A DNA stretch of 52,137 nt from Candidatus Zixiibacteriota bacterium (GTDB taxonomy: Bacteria; Zixibacteria; MSB-5A5; GN15; FEB-12). The notes under the pieces are model-generated. The model was given only the letters and a program-made list of their open reading frames with translations. It did not search any database and was not told where the DNA came from. How positions within the stretch are numbered: the stretch's first letter is position 1; every line of letters begins with the position of its first letter. Position numbers and translations under genes: made by a program. The stretch covers positions 1 to 52,137 of the forward strand of contig JAOUBJ010000021.1 of the NCBI GenBank assembly GCA_029860345.1, given 5' to 3'. This document shows, piece by piece, positions 8,804 through 16,460 of the stretch.

Positions 8804-9667
8804 TTACACGTCGCCGTTGGGGACGTTGTAGAAGGCTTTAATGTAGTTCCAGGCATCGACCGCTTTGTCGGCGTAGACAAATAGTTCGATATCCTCAGGC
8901 GCGATCGTACCCTGCCGCACCAGGAACTCGAAGTCGATCAACGAACGCCAGTATTCCTCGCCAAACAATACGATCGGCAACGGTGCCACCTTTTCTGTCT
9001 GCACCAAAGTCAGCGCTTCGAACAATTCATCCAGAGTGCCGTAGCCGCCGGGGAAAGCCACCAGCGCCTTGGCCCGCAGCATGAAATGCATCTTGCGAAT
9101 CGCAAAGTAGTGGAACTTAAAACATAGCTCCGGCGTGATGTAGGGATTCGGTTCCTGTTCTTCCGGTAAGGTGATGTTCATACCGACCGTCTTGGCGCCG
9201 ACATCGAAGGCGCCCCGGTTGGCCGCCTCCATGACACCGGGTCCGCCGCCGGTCACGATGACGTATTCATTCTCGTGGTTGGGCCGGTTTTCCTCAGACA
9301 CCAGGCGTCCGAACTCGCGCGCTTCATCATAGAATCGCGACTTGGCCAGAATATTCTTTGCGATGTGCAGTTTTCTTTTGAGAGTACCGTCGGAAGGCTT
9401 TCGGCGCAGTCTGGCTTCGGCTGTTTTGACCCCGGCTTTGGCATCTTTCGGCTCCACTATCCTGGTTCCGCCGAAGACTACCAAGGTGGATTTGATCTTC
9501 TGGTCCTGCAGCAGGATTTCCGGTTTCATCAACTCCATCTGTAGCCGAACCGGACGCGAATAATCTTCGGAGATGAAACCCTTATCGTAGTATGCTACCT
9601 TGTAGGCAGGTGAGCGTTCCAGGCGAGCTTGCAGTTTCTCTATATCAGGTGGTTTCTTTTTAGCCAT
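8804..9667 (-). CDS. LOG-family (TIGR00730-type) Rossmann-fold nucleotide hydrolase
   Basis: A 287-residue cytosolic protein of the lysine decarboxylase-like/LOG family. Characterised members are cytokinin-riboside or nucleotide 5'-monophosphate phosphoribohydrolases. Hallmarks are V-V-F-G-G-T-R at about 63-69, the glycine-rich T-G-G-G-P-G-V-M-E-A-A-N-R-G-A at about 139-153, R-K-M-H-F-M-L-R-A-K, and P-G-G-Y-G-T-L-D-E at 206-214, which carries the catalytic Glu. The extra N-terminal 55 residues and the basic segment around residues 80-110 fit the longer bacterial subgroup. It lies 60 bases after the phosphofructokinase gene on the same strand and could be co-transcribed with it. The true substrate in this organism is not known. 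Confidence 0.9.
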   Translation of the reverse strand: MAKKKPPDIEKLQARLERSPAYKVAYYDKGFISEDYSRPVRLQMELMKPEILLQDQKIKSTLVVFGGTRIVEPKDAKAGVKTAEARLRRKPSDGTLKRKLHIAKNILAKSRFYDEAREFGRLVSEENRPNHENEYVIVTGGGPGVMEAANRGAFDVGAKTVGMNITLPEEQEPNPYITPELCFKFHYFAIRKMHFMLRAKALVAFPGGYGTLDELFEALTLVQTEKVAPLPIVLFGEEYWRSLIDFEFLVRQGTIAPEDIELFVYADKAVDAWNYIKAFYNVPNGDV

Positions 9668-9727
9668 ACAATTGATTCATCCTGTGTGGACGAGCTACTG
9701 ATGCAATGTTGACGATCCGGCGGCGGT

Positions 9728-10870
9728 TCACGACGCGACCGGGTCCTTGAAATGTTCTTCCAGCGGTACCGACGATGACACGCCCAGGCAGATACCGAGT
9801 GATTGCGCCACTTTCAGAAGGGGATGGTCGGGCGCCACGGTGCGGACTTTTCCGGCCACATCTTCTATCGGCACCGATATCATCTGTTGGTTTTGCAGGC
9901 CGACCATCCGACCAACCTCGCCGCGAGCAACCAAGTGGACAGATTCCACACCATAGCGCGTAGCCAACAGTCGATCAAAAGCGCTGGGCGAACCACCCCG
10001 AAGCAGATGGCCCAGAATAGTAACCCGGCATTCGATATTGGTCAGACCTTCTACCTGGGCGGCGACACCGTGCGATACACCGCCGAGCCGCTTGGCATCC
10101 GGCGAGGTGGCAATGGTGCGCGCCACGGTCATCTCGCCGCCGACCGGTGAGGAACCTTCGCCGACCACCACGATCGAAAAATTCTTACCGCGTGCATTGC
10201 GTGTTCGCACGGCATCGCACACCGCCTCAATGTCATAAGGAAACTCCGGCAACAGGACAATGTCGCCGCCGCCGGCCAGGCCTGAGCAAAGCGCCAACCA
10301 GCCGGCATAACGCCCCATAACTTCGACGATCATGACCCGATGGTGGGATTGCGCCGTGGTGTGGATTTTGTCGATAGCATCGGTTGCGGTCACGCAGGCG
10401 GAATCGAATCCGAAGGTCACCTCGGTGCCAAAGAGATCATTGTCGATAGTCTTGGGGACACCGACTATAGGGAGCCCCAATTTCATCATACCGGCCGAGG
10501 CGGCCATAGTGCCATCGCCGCCGATAGCGATCAGGGCGTCAAGACCCAGTGATTCGAAATTGCGCACGGCCTGGCTGGATCGATCAAGGTAAATATACTC
10601 CTCCCCCTGGAGCACCGGAAAATTGAAGGGGTCGGCGCGGTTGGATGTCCCCAGAATAGTGCCCCCTTGGGCCAGGATTCCGGACGCATCACCCAGATCG
10701 ATCCGACGGTAGCGGTTCTCAATCAAGCCCTCGTAACCGTCGGAAAAGCCGATTACTTCGAGGTCGTAATCGTTGTGAGCCGTCTTGACAATAGCTCTGA
10801 TGACAGCATTCAGACCCGGGCAATCGCCTCCGCCGGTGAGAACGCCGATTCTTCTGATTTCCTTGTTCAT
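9728..10870 (-). CDS. pfkA: 6-phosphofructokinase, probably ATP-dependent
   Basis: A 380-residue glycolytic enzyme that phosphorylates fructose 6-phosphate. N-terminal G-V-L-T-G-G-G-D-C-P-G-L-N-A binds the nucleotide. A-I-G-G-D119-G120-T and V-P-K140-T-I-D143-N-D form the active site, and M-G-R-Y-A-G-W-L-A-L is the effector and substrate loop. At the position equivalent to E. coli Gly104 it has Gly120, the residue associated with ATP use. At the Gly124-equivalent position it has Lys140, as in the mixed group III that includes PPi enzymes. ATP dependence is therefore likely but not certain. It is divergent from glgP, suggesting a carbohydrate-use locus, with the LOG gene downstream. No clear promoter was found in the shared 345-base spacer. 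Confidence 0.93.
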   Translation of the reverse strand: MNKEIRRIGVLTGGGDCPGLNAVIRAIVKTAHNDYDLEVIGFSDGYEGLIENRYRRIDLGDASGILAQGGTILGTSNRADPFNFPVLQGEEYIYLDRSSQAVRNFESLGLDALIAIGGDGTMAASAGMMKLGLPIVGVPKTIDNDLFGTEVTFGFDSACVTATDAIDKIHTTAQSHHRVMIVEVMGRYAGWLALCSGLAGGGDIVLLPEFPYDIEAVCDAVRTRNARGKNFSIVVVGEGSSPVGGEMTVARTIATSPDAKRLGGVSHGVAAQVEGLTNIECRVTILGHLLRGGSPSAFDRLLATRYGVESVHLVARGEVGRMVGLQNQQMISVPIEDVAGKVRTVAPDHPLLKVAQSLGICLGVSSSVPLEEHFKDPVAS

Positions 10871-11215
10871 CGTGATAATTTACCAATTCGGTTCACGTTT
10901 GGAAACTAATAACTTCCCCCCATTTTGTCCCTTGGGGAGGTATATCTGAGTTTTCGGCATATCGATGCCCTGCTTTACCAATGACAGGCCCCGACCGTGC
11001 GCGGCCTGTTGAAACAGACCTGGTTGGATGGTGGTGTCGGGCGACCCCGCCCGACACCTCATCTTCCAGGTCTCCGGCCGTCAGGCGAGTCGCCTGACAG
11101 CACCTGCCCAGCCTCACCCGTACCTGCCGGCCATAAAATTCTTGTTGTTTTGGACGATATATGTTAGTAGCAAACGGGGTTATAGCGCCAAGCAATACGT
11201 CACAAAAGGAATTCG
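10871..11215. other. Divergent spacer between pfkA and glgP
   Basis: The 345 bases hold the second copy of the composite hairpin pair (11034-11098), a C6 tract near 10917-10922, and the glgP ribosome binding site AAAGGAA just before 11216. Short open frames on the minus strand here have no start-site or family support. No confident -35/-10 pair was seen for either gene. Confidence 0.5.
11034..11098 (+). repeat. Composite intergenic hairpin pair, copy 2
   Basis: GTGTCGGGCG-ACCC-CGCCCGACAC (11034-11057) has perfect ten-base arms, and GTCAGGCGA-G-TCGCCTGAC (11080-11098) has perfect nine-base arms. The order and orientation are the same as at 4774-4839. Confidence 0.85.
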
Positions 11216-13783
11216 ATGCGAGTAAAACAGTTCCTGGTCCTGCCGCGACTACCAAAACGAATCCATGCACTTCAGGAACTGGCTCAGAATCTCTGGTATT
11301 CCTGGAACTGGGACCTGGTCAAGCTGTTTATCCGACTTGACCCGGAAATGTGGGAGGCATGCTACCAAAACCCGGTCAAGATGCTGTCACGATTACCTCA
11401 GGAAAAGCTTGAAAAGGCGGCCAAGGATGATGGCTTCGTAGCCAGTCTGGATCGTGTCCACCAGAAATATCGCGAGTATCTCGATCGCAAAAAGTGGTTC
11501 GAAATCAACTATCCCGATAACAACGGCGGACGGCTGGCCTATTTTTCACTCGAATACGGCTTGGACACCGGGCTGCCGGTTTATTCCGGCGGATTGGGCG
11601 TGCTTTCCGGTGATACCCTGAAGTCTTCCTCGGACCTGGGATTACCGGTCGTGGCCGTGGGTCTGCTTTACCGCTACGGCTACTTCCGTCAATGGCTCTC
11701 CAGCGACGGCTGGCAGCAGGAACGGTATGAAGAAAACGACTGGTACCACATGCCGGTACAACTGGTCAAGGGACCGGATGAACAGCCGCTCCGAGTCGGC
11801 GTTGAAATCGATGGTACACCGGTGCAGATTCAAATATGGAAAGTCATGGTCGGTGTAACGCCGCTGTATCTCTTGGACACGAACATCGGAGAAAACCCCA
11901 CCAAGTGTCGCGAAATCACATCGGTACTTTACGGCGGCGACAAAGACACCCGTATGAGGCAGGAGATAGTTCTCGGTATCGGTGGCGTGCGGGCGCTACG
12001 GGCCATGGGGATACAGGCGGACGCCTATCATCTCAACGAAGGGCATTCCTGGTTTCTGACCCTGGAGCGCATCCGCATCCTGATGCAGGAGGAGCACCTC
12101 ACATTTGCTGAAGCCTCGCAGTATGTCTGGTCGAGCACAGTCTTCACGACCCACACGCCGGTCCCGGCCGGCAACGAGAGATTCGACCCGGTGCTGGTAC
12201 ACAGGTATCTGGGCAAGTTCGTTTCCGAGTTGGGGCTGGGCTGGAAAGATTTCCTGGCTTTGGGGCGCGTTTTCCCCAACGATGAAGCCGAACCGTTCTG
12301 CATGACGGTAGCCGCCCTCAAACTGGCTGCCTTTGCCAACGGTGTGTCCCAACTGCACGGTAGTGTTTCGCGCCACATGTGGCACAACATCTGGCCGGAC
12401 CTGCCCACCGAGGAGATACCTATCGGCGCCATTACCAACGGCGTGCATCCGGGGTCATGGATATCGCACGATCAAAACGAATTATACGAAAGTTATTTTG
12501 GCCCCGACTACGTTGAGAAGCCCGGACAATTGGATACCTGGAAACTGGTGCACCGCATCCCCGACGCTGAACTGTGGCGCATTCATAATCGCCGACGGGA
12601 ACGTCTGGTGTTTTTTGCGCGCAAGCGGCTCAAACAGCAGTTGATGCGCCGTGGCGCCTCGCAATTGGTTATCCAGCGCGCCGATCAATTGCTCGACCCG
12701 CAGATATTGACCATCGGTTTCGCCCGGCGCTTCTCGACCTATAAACGCGGTAACCTGATTTTCTCCGACCCTGAGCGTCTGGCCAAGATCGTTAACTCAG
12801 AAGACTGTCCGGTGCAGATTCTCGTGGCCGGCAAAGCGCATCCTTTGGACACGCCCGGCAAAGAAATCATCAAACAGATGGTCGAGTATACTTCCGAGGA
12901 ACGCTTCAGGCATCGCGTTATCTTCCTTGAGGACTACGACATTAACGTCGCCCGTTACCTTGTCCAGGGTGTCGATGTCTGGCTGAACAACCCCCGGCGT
13001 CCTTTGGAAGCTTCCGGCACCTCCGGCATGAAAGCAGCGTTGAACGGCGCCCTCAATCTGTCGATCCTCGACGGCTGGTGGGTCGAAGGATACGATGACA
13101 GCACCGGTTTCAAAATCGGCAACGGCGAGGAGTACGATAATATTGAAACGCAGGATCATTTCGACGCTGAGATGCTGTACAACACGCTGGAGCGCGAAGT
13201 GATTCCTATGTACTATGAGCGCAACGAAATCGGTCTCCCCACCCAGTGGCTGGCCAAGATGAAAGCCACCATCCAGATGGCTGGTGAACGCTTTTCCACC
13301 CAGCGGATGCTCGAAGATTACACGCAGCAGTTTTATCTGCCCGCTATCGAATCGGGACAACGGATGCGTGAGGATCAGTACCGACTCACCCGCGAAACCA
13401 CCGCCTGGATCAGCCGAGTCGGCAGCAACTGGAACAAGATCGGTATACGCAATGTCGATGTGCCCGAACTGGAATCGACCCTCTTTGTCGGACAGAAATT
13501 TCCGATCACCATCGAGGTCCTCCTGGGTGACATCAGTCCTGATGATGTCGAGGTGCAAATAATCTCCGGTCGACTGAATTCACACGAAAAGATTCAAGAC
13601 TTCCAGCCGGCCGCAGCCGTGCCGACCGATGCCGGTAGTCAGCCAGCCGAGGACGGCGTCTATGCTTTCACCGGCGAGGTGACCTGTTCAGAGTCGGGCC
13701 GATTTGGAATCACGGCGCGCATCATCCCCAAGAATCAAAACCTTCCCCACCCGTTCAAGCCCAAGCTAATAAGCTGGTGGTAG
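11216..13783 (+). CDS. glgP: Alpha-glucan (glycogen/maltodextrin) phosphorylase
   Basis: An 855-residue GT35 phosphorylase that releases glucose 1-phosphate from alpha-1,4-glucans. The N-terminal 110 residues ('LPKRIHALQELAQNLWYSWN') form the DUF3417 domain typical of the long bacterial/archaeal alpha-glucan phosphorylases. The catalytic core shows Y-F-S-L-E-Y-G, Y-S-G-G-L-G-V-L-S-G-D, H-L-N-E-G-H-S, T-T-H-T-P-V-P-A-G and R-F-S-T-Y-K-R. The PLP site is G-T-S-G-M-K606-A-A-L-N-G-A-L-N, with Lys606 expected to carry pyridoxal phosphate. An AAAGGAA ribosome binding site precedes the ATG. The head-to-head arrangement with pfkA links glycogen breakdown to glycolysis. The C-terminal 100 residues are an extra beta-rich region common in this subfamily. 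Confidence 0.96.
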   Translation: MRVKQFLVLPRLPKRIHALQELAQNLWYSWNWDLVKLFIRLDPEMWEACYQNPVKMLSRLPQEKLEKAAKDDGFVASLDRVHQKYREYLDRKKWFEINYPDNNGGRLAYFSLEYGLDTGLPVYSGGLGVLSGDTLKSSSDLGLPVVAVGLLYRYGYFRQWLSSDGWQQERYEENDWYHMPVQLVKGPDEQPLRVGVEIDGTPVQIQIWKVMVGVTPLYLLDTNIGENPTKCREITSVLYGGDKDTRMRQEIVLGIGGVRALRAMGIQADAYHLNEGHSWFLTLERIRILMQEEHLTFAEASQYVWSSTVFTTHTPVPAGNERFDPVLVHRYLGKFVSELGLGWKDFLALGRVFPNDEAEPFCMTVAALKLAAFANGVSQLHGSVSRHMWHNIWPDLPTEEIPIGAITNGVHPGSWISHDQNELYESYFGPDYVEKPGQLDTWKLVHRIPDAELWRIHNRRRERLVFFARKRLKQQLMRRGASQLVIQRADQLLDPQILTIGFARRFSTYKRGNLIFSDPERLAKIVNSEDCPVQILVAGKAHPLDTPGKEIIKQMVEYTSEERFRHRVIFLEDYDINVARYLVQGVDVWLNNPRRPLEASGTSGMKAALNGALNLSILDGWWVEGYDDSTGFKIGNGEEYDNIETQDHFDAEMLYNTLEREVIPMYYERNEIGLPTQWLAKMKATIQMAGERFSTQRMLEDYTQQFYLPAIESGQRMREDQYRLTRETTAWISRVGSNWNKIGIRNVDVPELESTLFVGQKFPITIEVLLGDISPDDVEVQIISGRLNSHEKIQDFQPAAAVPTDAGSQPAEDGVYAFTGEVTCSESGRFGITARIIPKNQNLPHPFKPKLISWW

Positions 13784-14209
13784 CGATAAATGGCCCATAA
13801 ATGGGTTCTTCGCGCTACGCGCGCTACAAGTGTCACCCTGAGCGCAGTCGAGGGGTGAATCTATCGTGCAAAAACCAGCCCCAAACAAGGTTTGAGACGG
13901 CCACCCGAGGAGCGGACTGGATTCCGGGTCAAGGCCCGGAATGACTGAGGGGCGGCCACCCGGTTTCGGACCAGGGGGTCCGACCTACTGTTACTGCCGC
14001 AATAAAAGACCGGATACTGGTCTTCGCCGTTATGACAGACATGGGTCAATCGGTGTTTGTGGAGCACGAGGCAGACCGAAGAGAAACCCGCGAAGCGCGA
14101 GTTGTCGGAACCCGCATGTGGCGGTCCTTCGGACCAGGGGTTCCGACCTACTGTTACTTCGGGACAGGTGTCCTGACCTACTGTTACTGAACTCACTGTA
14201 CAAGCCAAC
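13784..14209. repeat. Intergenic repeat cluster
   Basis: This 426-base gene-free stretch is a mosaic of the window's repeat families. It contains CCCATAAATGGG plus TTCTTCGCGCTACGCGCG at 13795-13825, CCCTGAGCGCAGTCGAGGG at about 13836-13854, the palindrome ATTCCGGGTC-AA-GGCCCGGAAT at 13921-13942, and CGGACC-AGGG-GGTCCG at 13967-13982. GACCTACTGTTACT appears three times, at about 13982, 14145 and 14175. A GGATACTGGTCTTCGCC element lies near 14012. Unrelated modules sit side by side, as in a preferred insertion or recombination zone. Confidence 0.7.
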
Positions 14210-15010
14210 TCATTCGGTATTCCATCGACTCTTCTGTTTGAGAGATAACTCCTCACCGAATTCCTTAGCCACCAGGTGGGCAAGCCCCTGTATTGCTTCA
14301 ACGATCTCTTTCTTGAATAAGTCACCGCCGCGGGACCTGAATTCACCTACAGTGTAACCCTTCCTATAAAAGTCATCTGATGAAATGGCCCTCCGCATCA
14401 GGAGCTTGTTCCCTTGAATGTCTATAACGGAGACATCAGCAGTTATCACAGCACTGGGGCTCACTCCGCCGCCGTAGGCCGCAAGTCCATATAGGAAGTT
14501 TAGTTCCAAAACCCAGTCGGCACCGAGCTTATCGTTGAGAACGGTATAGTCATTGATTTTCGTTTTTCTACCGACTTTCTTTCTTGGGTATTTGTCAACT
14601 CCCAAATTGTCTACATCCATAGGGCTGACAGTTTCAAAGCCCATAACAAAGGTCTTGGTGAAATCCTCGTCGAAAAGTTTTTTTATCGGAAGATCCGAGA
14701 CGGCCATTCTAAGCATGTCCGGGTCGCCGCCTAACGACGATCTCAAGTTTGCATCGATGACACCACCAATGATCAGTGTCCCCAGAATGCCGGTGTTAGC
14801 ATATCGACCCTCCTTCAGACTCTTAATCATACCGCTGTGGTCAATTACCTGCAACTCTTCGTCCTTCATTGATGTGACAATGGCCAGTTTTTTGATCTGT
14901 TGTGTATCCTCCGGTTTCAGCAGGTTGAACTGTTTGGCCGGTACGCCGCATCCTGTGATCATGTAAGTTGCAAAGAGCCCCAGGATCGTTATGGTCAAAT
15001 TGTATTTCAT
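14210..15010 (-). CDS. Putative lipoprotein of unknown function
   Basis: A 266-residue exported protein. The hydrophobic leader ends in a lipobox-like I-T-G-C21, so it is predicted to be lipid-anchored. Residues 35-60 ('IKKLAIVTSMKDEELQVID') and 165-215 ('LGADWVLELNFLYGLAAYGG...VITADVSVIDIQGNKLL') resemble beta-alpha segments of lipoproteins that carry an envelope-related CsgG/GNA1162-like or DUF4136-like fold, but I could not assign a family. It follows the 15053-15700 lipoprotein by 42 bases on the same strand, so both probably form one transcript from the promoter at 15723-15750. The last residues run into repeat sequence near 14210. Confidence 0.7.
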   Translation of the reverse strand: MKYNLTITILGLFATYMITGCGVPAKQFNLLKPEDTQQIKKLAIVTSMKDEELQVIDHSGMIKSLKEGRYANTGILGTLIIGGVIDANLRSSLGGDPDMLRMAVSDLPIKKLFDEDFTKTFVMGFETVSPMDVDNLGVDKYPRKKVGRKTKINDYTVLNDKLGADWVLELNFLYGLAAYGGGVSPSAVITADVSVIDIQGNKLLMRRAISSDDFYRKGYTVGEFRSRGGDLFKKEIVEAIQGLAHLVAKEFGEELSLKQKSRWNTE

Positions 15011-15052
15011 CTTCTTACTCTCTGCCTACTTGTGCACCGAAGTCGGCAGATG

Positions 15053-15700
15053 TCATTTGTTTTGCTCAACAAACTTACCCACAGCCACAGCCAGTTGGTC
15101 ATCTTTAAGAACGGATGCGATCACATCGTAGAGCGCTCTATTAATGATCTGCTCGTTTTGAACCGTTACATCCATCCCGTCGAGTATCGATTCAACATGA
15201 CTTTTCTTGACATCATACCATAAGTTCACATCATGAATCCTATCGATCAAAACAACATCGAATTCTATGTCTGCTTCCGAATGCTGAGGAACCAAACCTG
15301 GCGTAAATTCCTGCACCCAGAAGACGTTTATTCTGCCCTTGAATACCAAATCGGCTTCGGCTTCGTCGAAAACCACGTTGAATCCCGACTCGGCGAATGC
15401 CCCACGGAAGGCCAGCGCGGATAGCTCGACGAGACTATCGTCAATAATGATGGGCGACTTTTTGTCGGCAATGCCGGTTTTCGCCTCACCGATTACATTA
15501 TGGGCAACGCCGGTTCTCAGATCAGTGAATCTCTCAACGAAAACACTTACCTGCGCAGCATTGGGGATTGATGAACTGGGCGGGGTCCGCAGATAGTAAT
15601 CCAGTCTGACTTTGCTGTATTGAGAACCACAGCCGGCCAACAAGTGAAAGGTGCAGATAACAACGACGTAGAAGACCGGTGATTTCACTTTTCTTTTCAT
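15053..15700 (-). CDS. YajG-like putative lipoprotein
   Basis: A 215-residue lipoprotein. The leader 'SPVFYVVVICTFHLLAGC' ends in a textbook L-L-A-G-C lipobox. The mature part has the layout of YajG-like or related outer-membrane lipoproteins: 'AAQVSVFVERFTDLR' as a first strand, 'LVELSALAFRGAFAESGFNVVFDEAEADLVFKGRI' as helix-strand, then 'EADIEFDVVLIDRIHDVNLWYD'. I chose the ATG at 15700 because GAGAGG lies eleven bases upstream. An in-frame GTG four codons earlier is possible. A TTGAAC-N16-TATCTT promoter lies just upstream. Together with the next gene it forms a two-lipoprotein unit, maybe subunits of one envelope complex (inference). Confidence 0.75.
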   Translation of the reverse strand: MKRKVKSPVFYVVVICTFHLLAGCGSQYSKVRLDYYLRTPPSSSIPNAAQVSVFVERFTDLRTGVAHNVIGEAKTGIADKKSPIIIDDSLVELSALAFRGAFAESGFNVVFDEAEADLVFKGRINVFWVQEFTPGLVPQHSEADIEFDVVLIDRIHDVNLWYDVKKSHVESILDGMDVTVQNEQIINRALYDVIASVLKDDQLAVAVGKFVEQNK

Positions 15701-15722
15701 CCTCTGTAACACCTCTCAATGA

Positions 15723-15750
15723 AAGATAGAGTTTGACCTTATCCGTTCAA
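15723..15750 (-). promoter_or_regulatory. Promoter for the lipoprotein pair
   Basis: On the minus strand, TTGAAC (15750-15745) and TATCTT (15728-15723) are 16 bases apart. The predicted start near 15716 leaves about 16 bases before the ATG at 15700. Confidence 0.5.
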
Positions 15751-15840
15751 AATCCGAATCTGCAGGGCGTCCTGGGCGGGGATCATGGCTAACCAACTCA
15801 ATGTACGTATCGCCCACGGACAGGTCAATGGTTTAGTATA

Positions 15841-15868
15841 GTAGGTCAGGAGCACCAAAGGCTCCTGC
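15841..15868. repeat. GTAGGTC hairpin repeat
   Basis: GTAGGT is followed by CAGGAGC-ACCAAAG-GCTCCTG (15848-15868, perfect seven-base arms). It shares the GTAGGTCAGGA head with the element at 51827-51898. Confidence 0.7.
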
Positions 15869-15945
15869 AGGTTCTGGGCCACCCTGCCTTTACCTCTGAC
15901 ATACAAGGTCCTAATCGATGAGGGATGTATTGCACCATTTTATTC

Positions 15946-15974
15946 TTGACACCCGCGTGAATCCCCAGCTTATT
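15946..15974 (+). promoter_or_regulatory. Promoter upstream of the small protein and radical SAM gene
   Basis: TTGACA at 15946-15951 and CTTATT at 15969-15974 have 17 bases between them (or TTATTG with 18). The predicted start near 15981 gives a leader of about 85 bases. Confidence 0.5.
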
Positions 15975-16015
15975 GTTGATGAATTAGGGATAACCCCGTA
16001 TTTGATTGAGACTCA

Positions 16016-16059
16016 ACCTCCGGGGTCCGTTTCCCGGTAGGCAAAGCCTGAGAGGAGGT
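16016..16059 (+). promoter_or_regulatory. Possible SD-sequestering leader structure
   Basis: ACCTCC at 16016-16021 is the exact complement of the Shine-Dalgarno GGAGGT at 16054-16059. Between them, CCGGG at 16020-16024 can pair with CCCGG at 16033-16037, and GGC-AAA-GCC lies at 16040-16048. Upstream, CCCCG (16004-16008) can pair with CGGGG (16021-16025), which competes with the first pairing. This is the arrangement expected of a translational switch. No known riboswitch class was recognised, so this is inference. Confidence 0.35.
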
Positions 16060-16065
16060 GTTGGA

Positions 16066-16368
16066 GTGGCGCAAAGGATGAAAGTCCAGATGAGGTTTCA
16101 CCCTGAACACATCATGTACTTGGTCATCGTTGACAAGATGCTGAAGAAGTGGGCCAACGTGATGAAGGTCAGGCCCACCGACAAGTTCTTTGACATGGTG
16201 CATGGGCATGTTGTGGATCATGCGGTCAGAGGTGTCGAGCCCCCGAAGCAGATTGCGGCGGCGATCCTGAATATCGCCGATGACATGATGTCTGGGCGCG
16301 ATGTGGTGCTCAGGGCCGGTGACTATATCAGCCTGATGGACTACGCGAGGAAGACGAGAAAGCTCTAA
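16066..16368 (+). CDS. Small His/Met-rich protein next to a radical SAM enzyme
   Basis: A 100-residue protein without signal peptide or membrane segment. I chose the GTG at 16066 because AGGAGG lies seven bases upstream. The ATG four codons later is the alternative. The sequence is mostly helical and unusually rich in Met and His (H-P-E-H-I-M-Y, M-V-H-G-H-V-V-D-H), with a basic C-terminus Y-A-R-K-T-R-K-L and no Cys at all. I do not recognise the family. It precedes the radical SAM/SPASM gene by 92 bases on the same strand and shares its promoter, so it may be the substrate, a binding partner or an unrelated cotranscribed protein. Absence of Cys argues against a thioether (sactipeptide-type) substrate. 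Confidence 0.7.
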   Translation: MAQRMKVQMRFHPEHIMYLVIVDKMLKKWANVMKVRPTDKFFDMVHGHVVDHAVRGVEPPKQIAAAILNIADDMMSGRDVVLRAGDYISLMDYARKTRKL

Positions 16369-16460
16369 CAATGTTCATCAGCCCGGGAGGAAGAGACAAA
16401 TCCTTTCTCCCGGAATCTTACCCATAGTGATTTCGGTTTATGTGAGGAGTTTTTGTCGTA

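Larger units (their letters stand above)
15713..16065. other. Divergent regulatory spacer and leader of the small-protein/radical SAM locus
   Basis: This 353-base stretch carries a minus-strand promoter (15723-15750), a hairpin repeat (15841-15868), a plus-strand promoter (15946-15974) and a leader of about 85 bases with several possible stems. No gene is supported inside it. Confidence 0.6.

Noticed and set aside
10880-11062. Small minus-strand frame between pfkA and glgP
   Set aside because: It lies mostly in repeat sequence and has no clear start site or known family.
15981-16065. Possible cyclic-di-GMP or other known riboswitch
   Set aside because: Only a GGCAAAGCC-like fragment resembles a known motif, and the rest of the core is missing.
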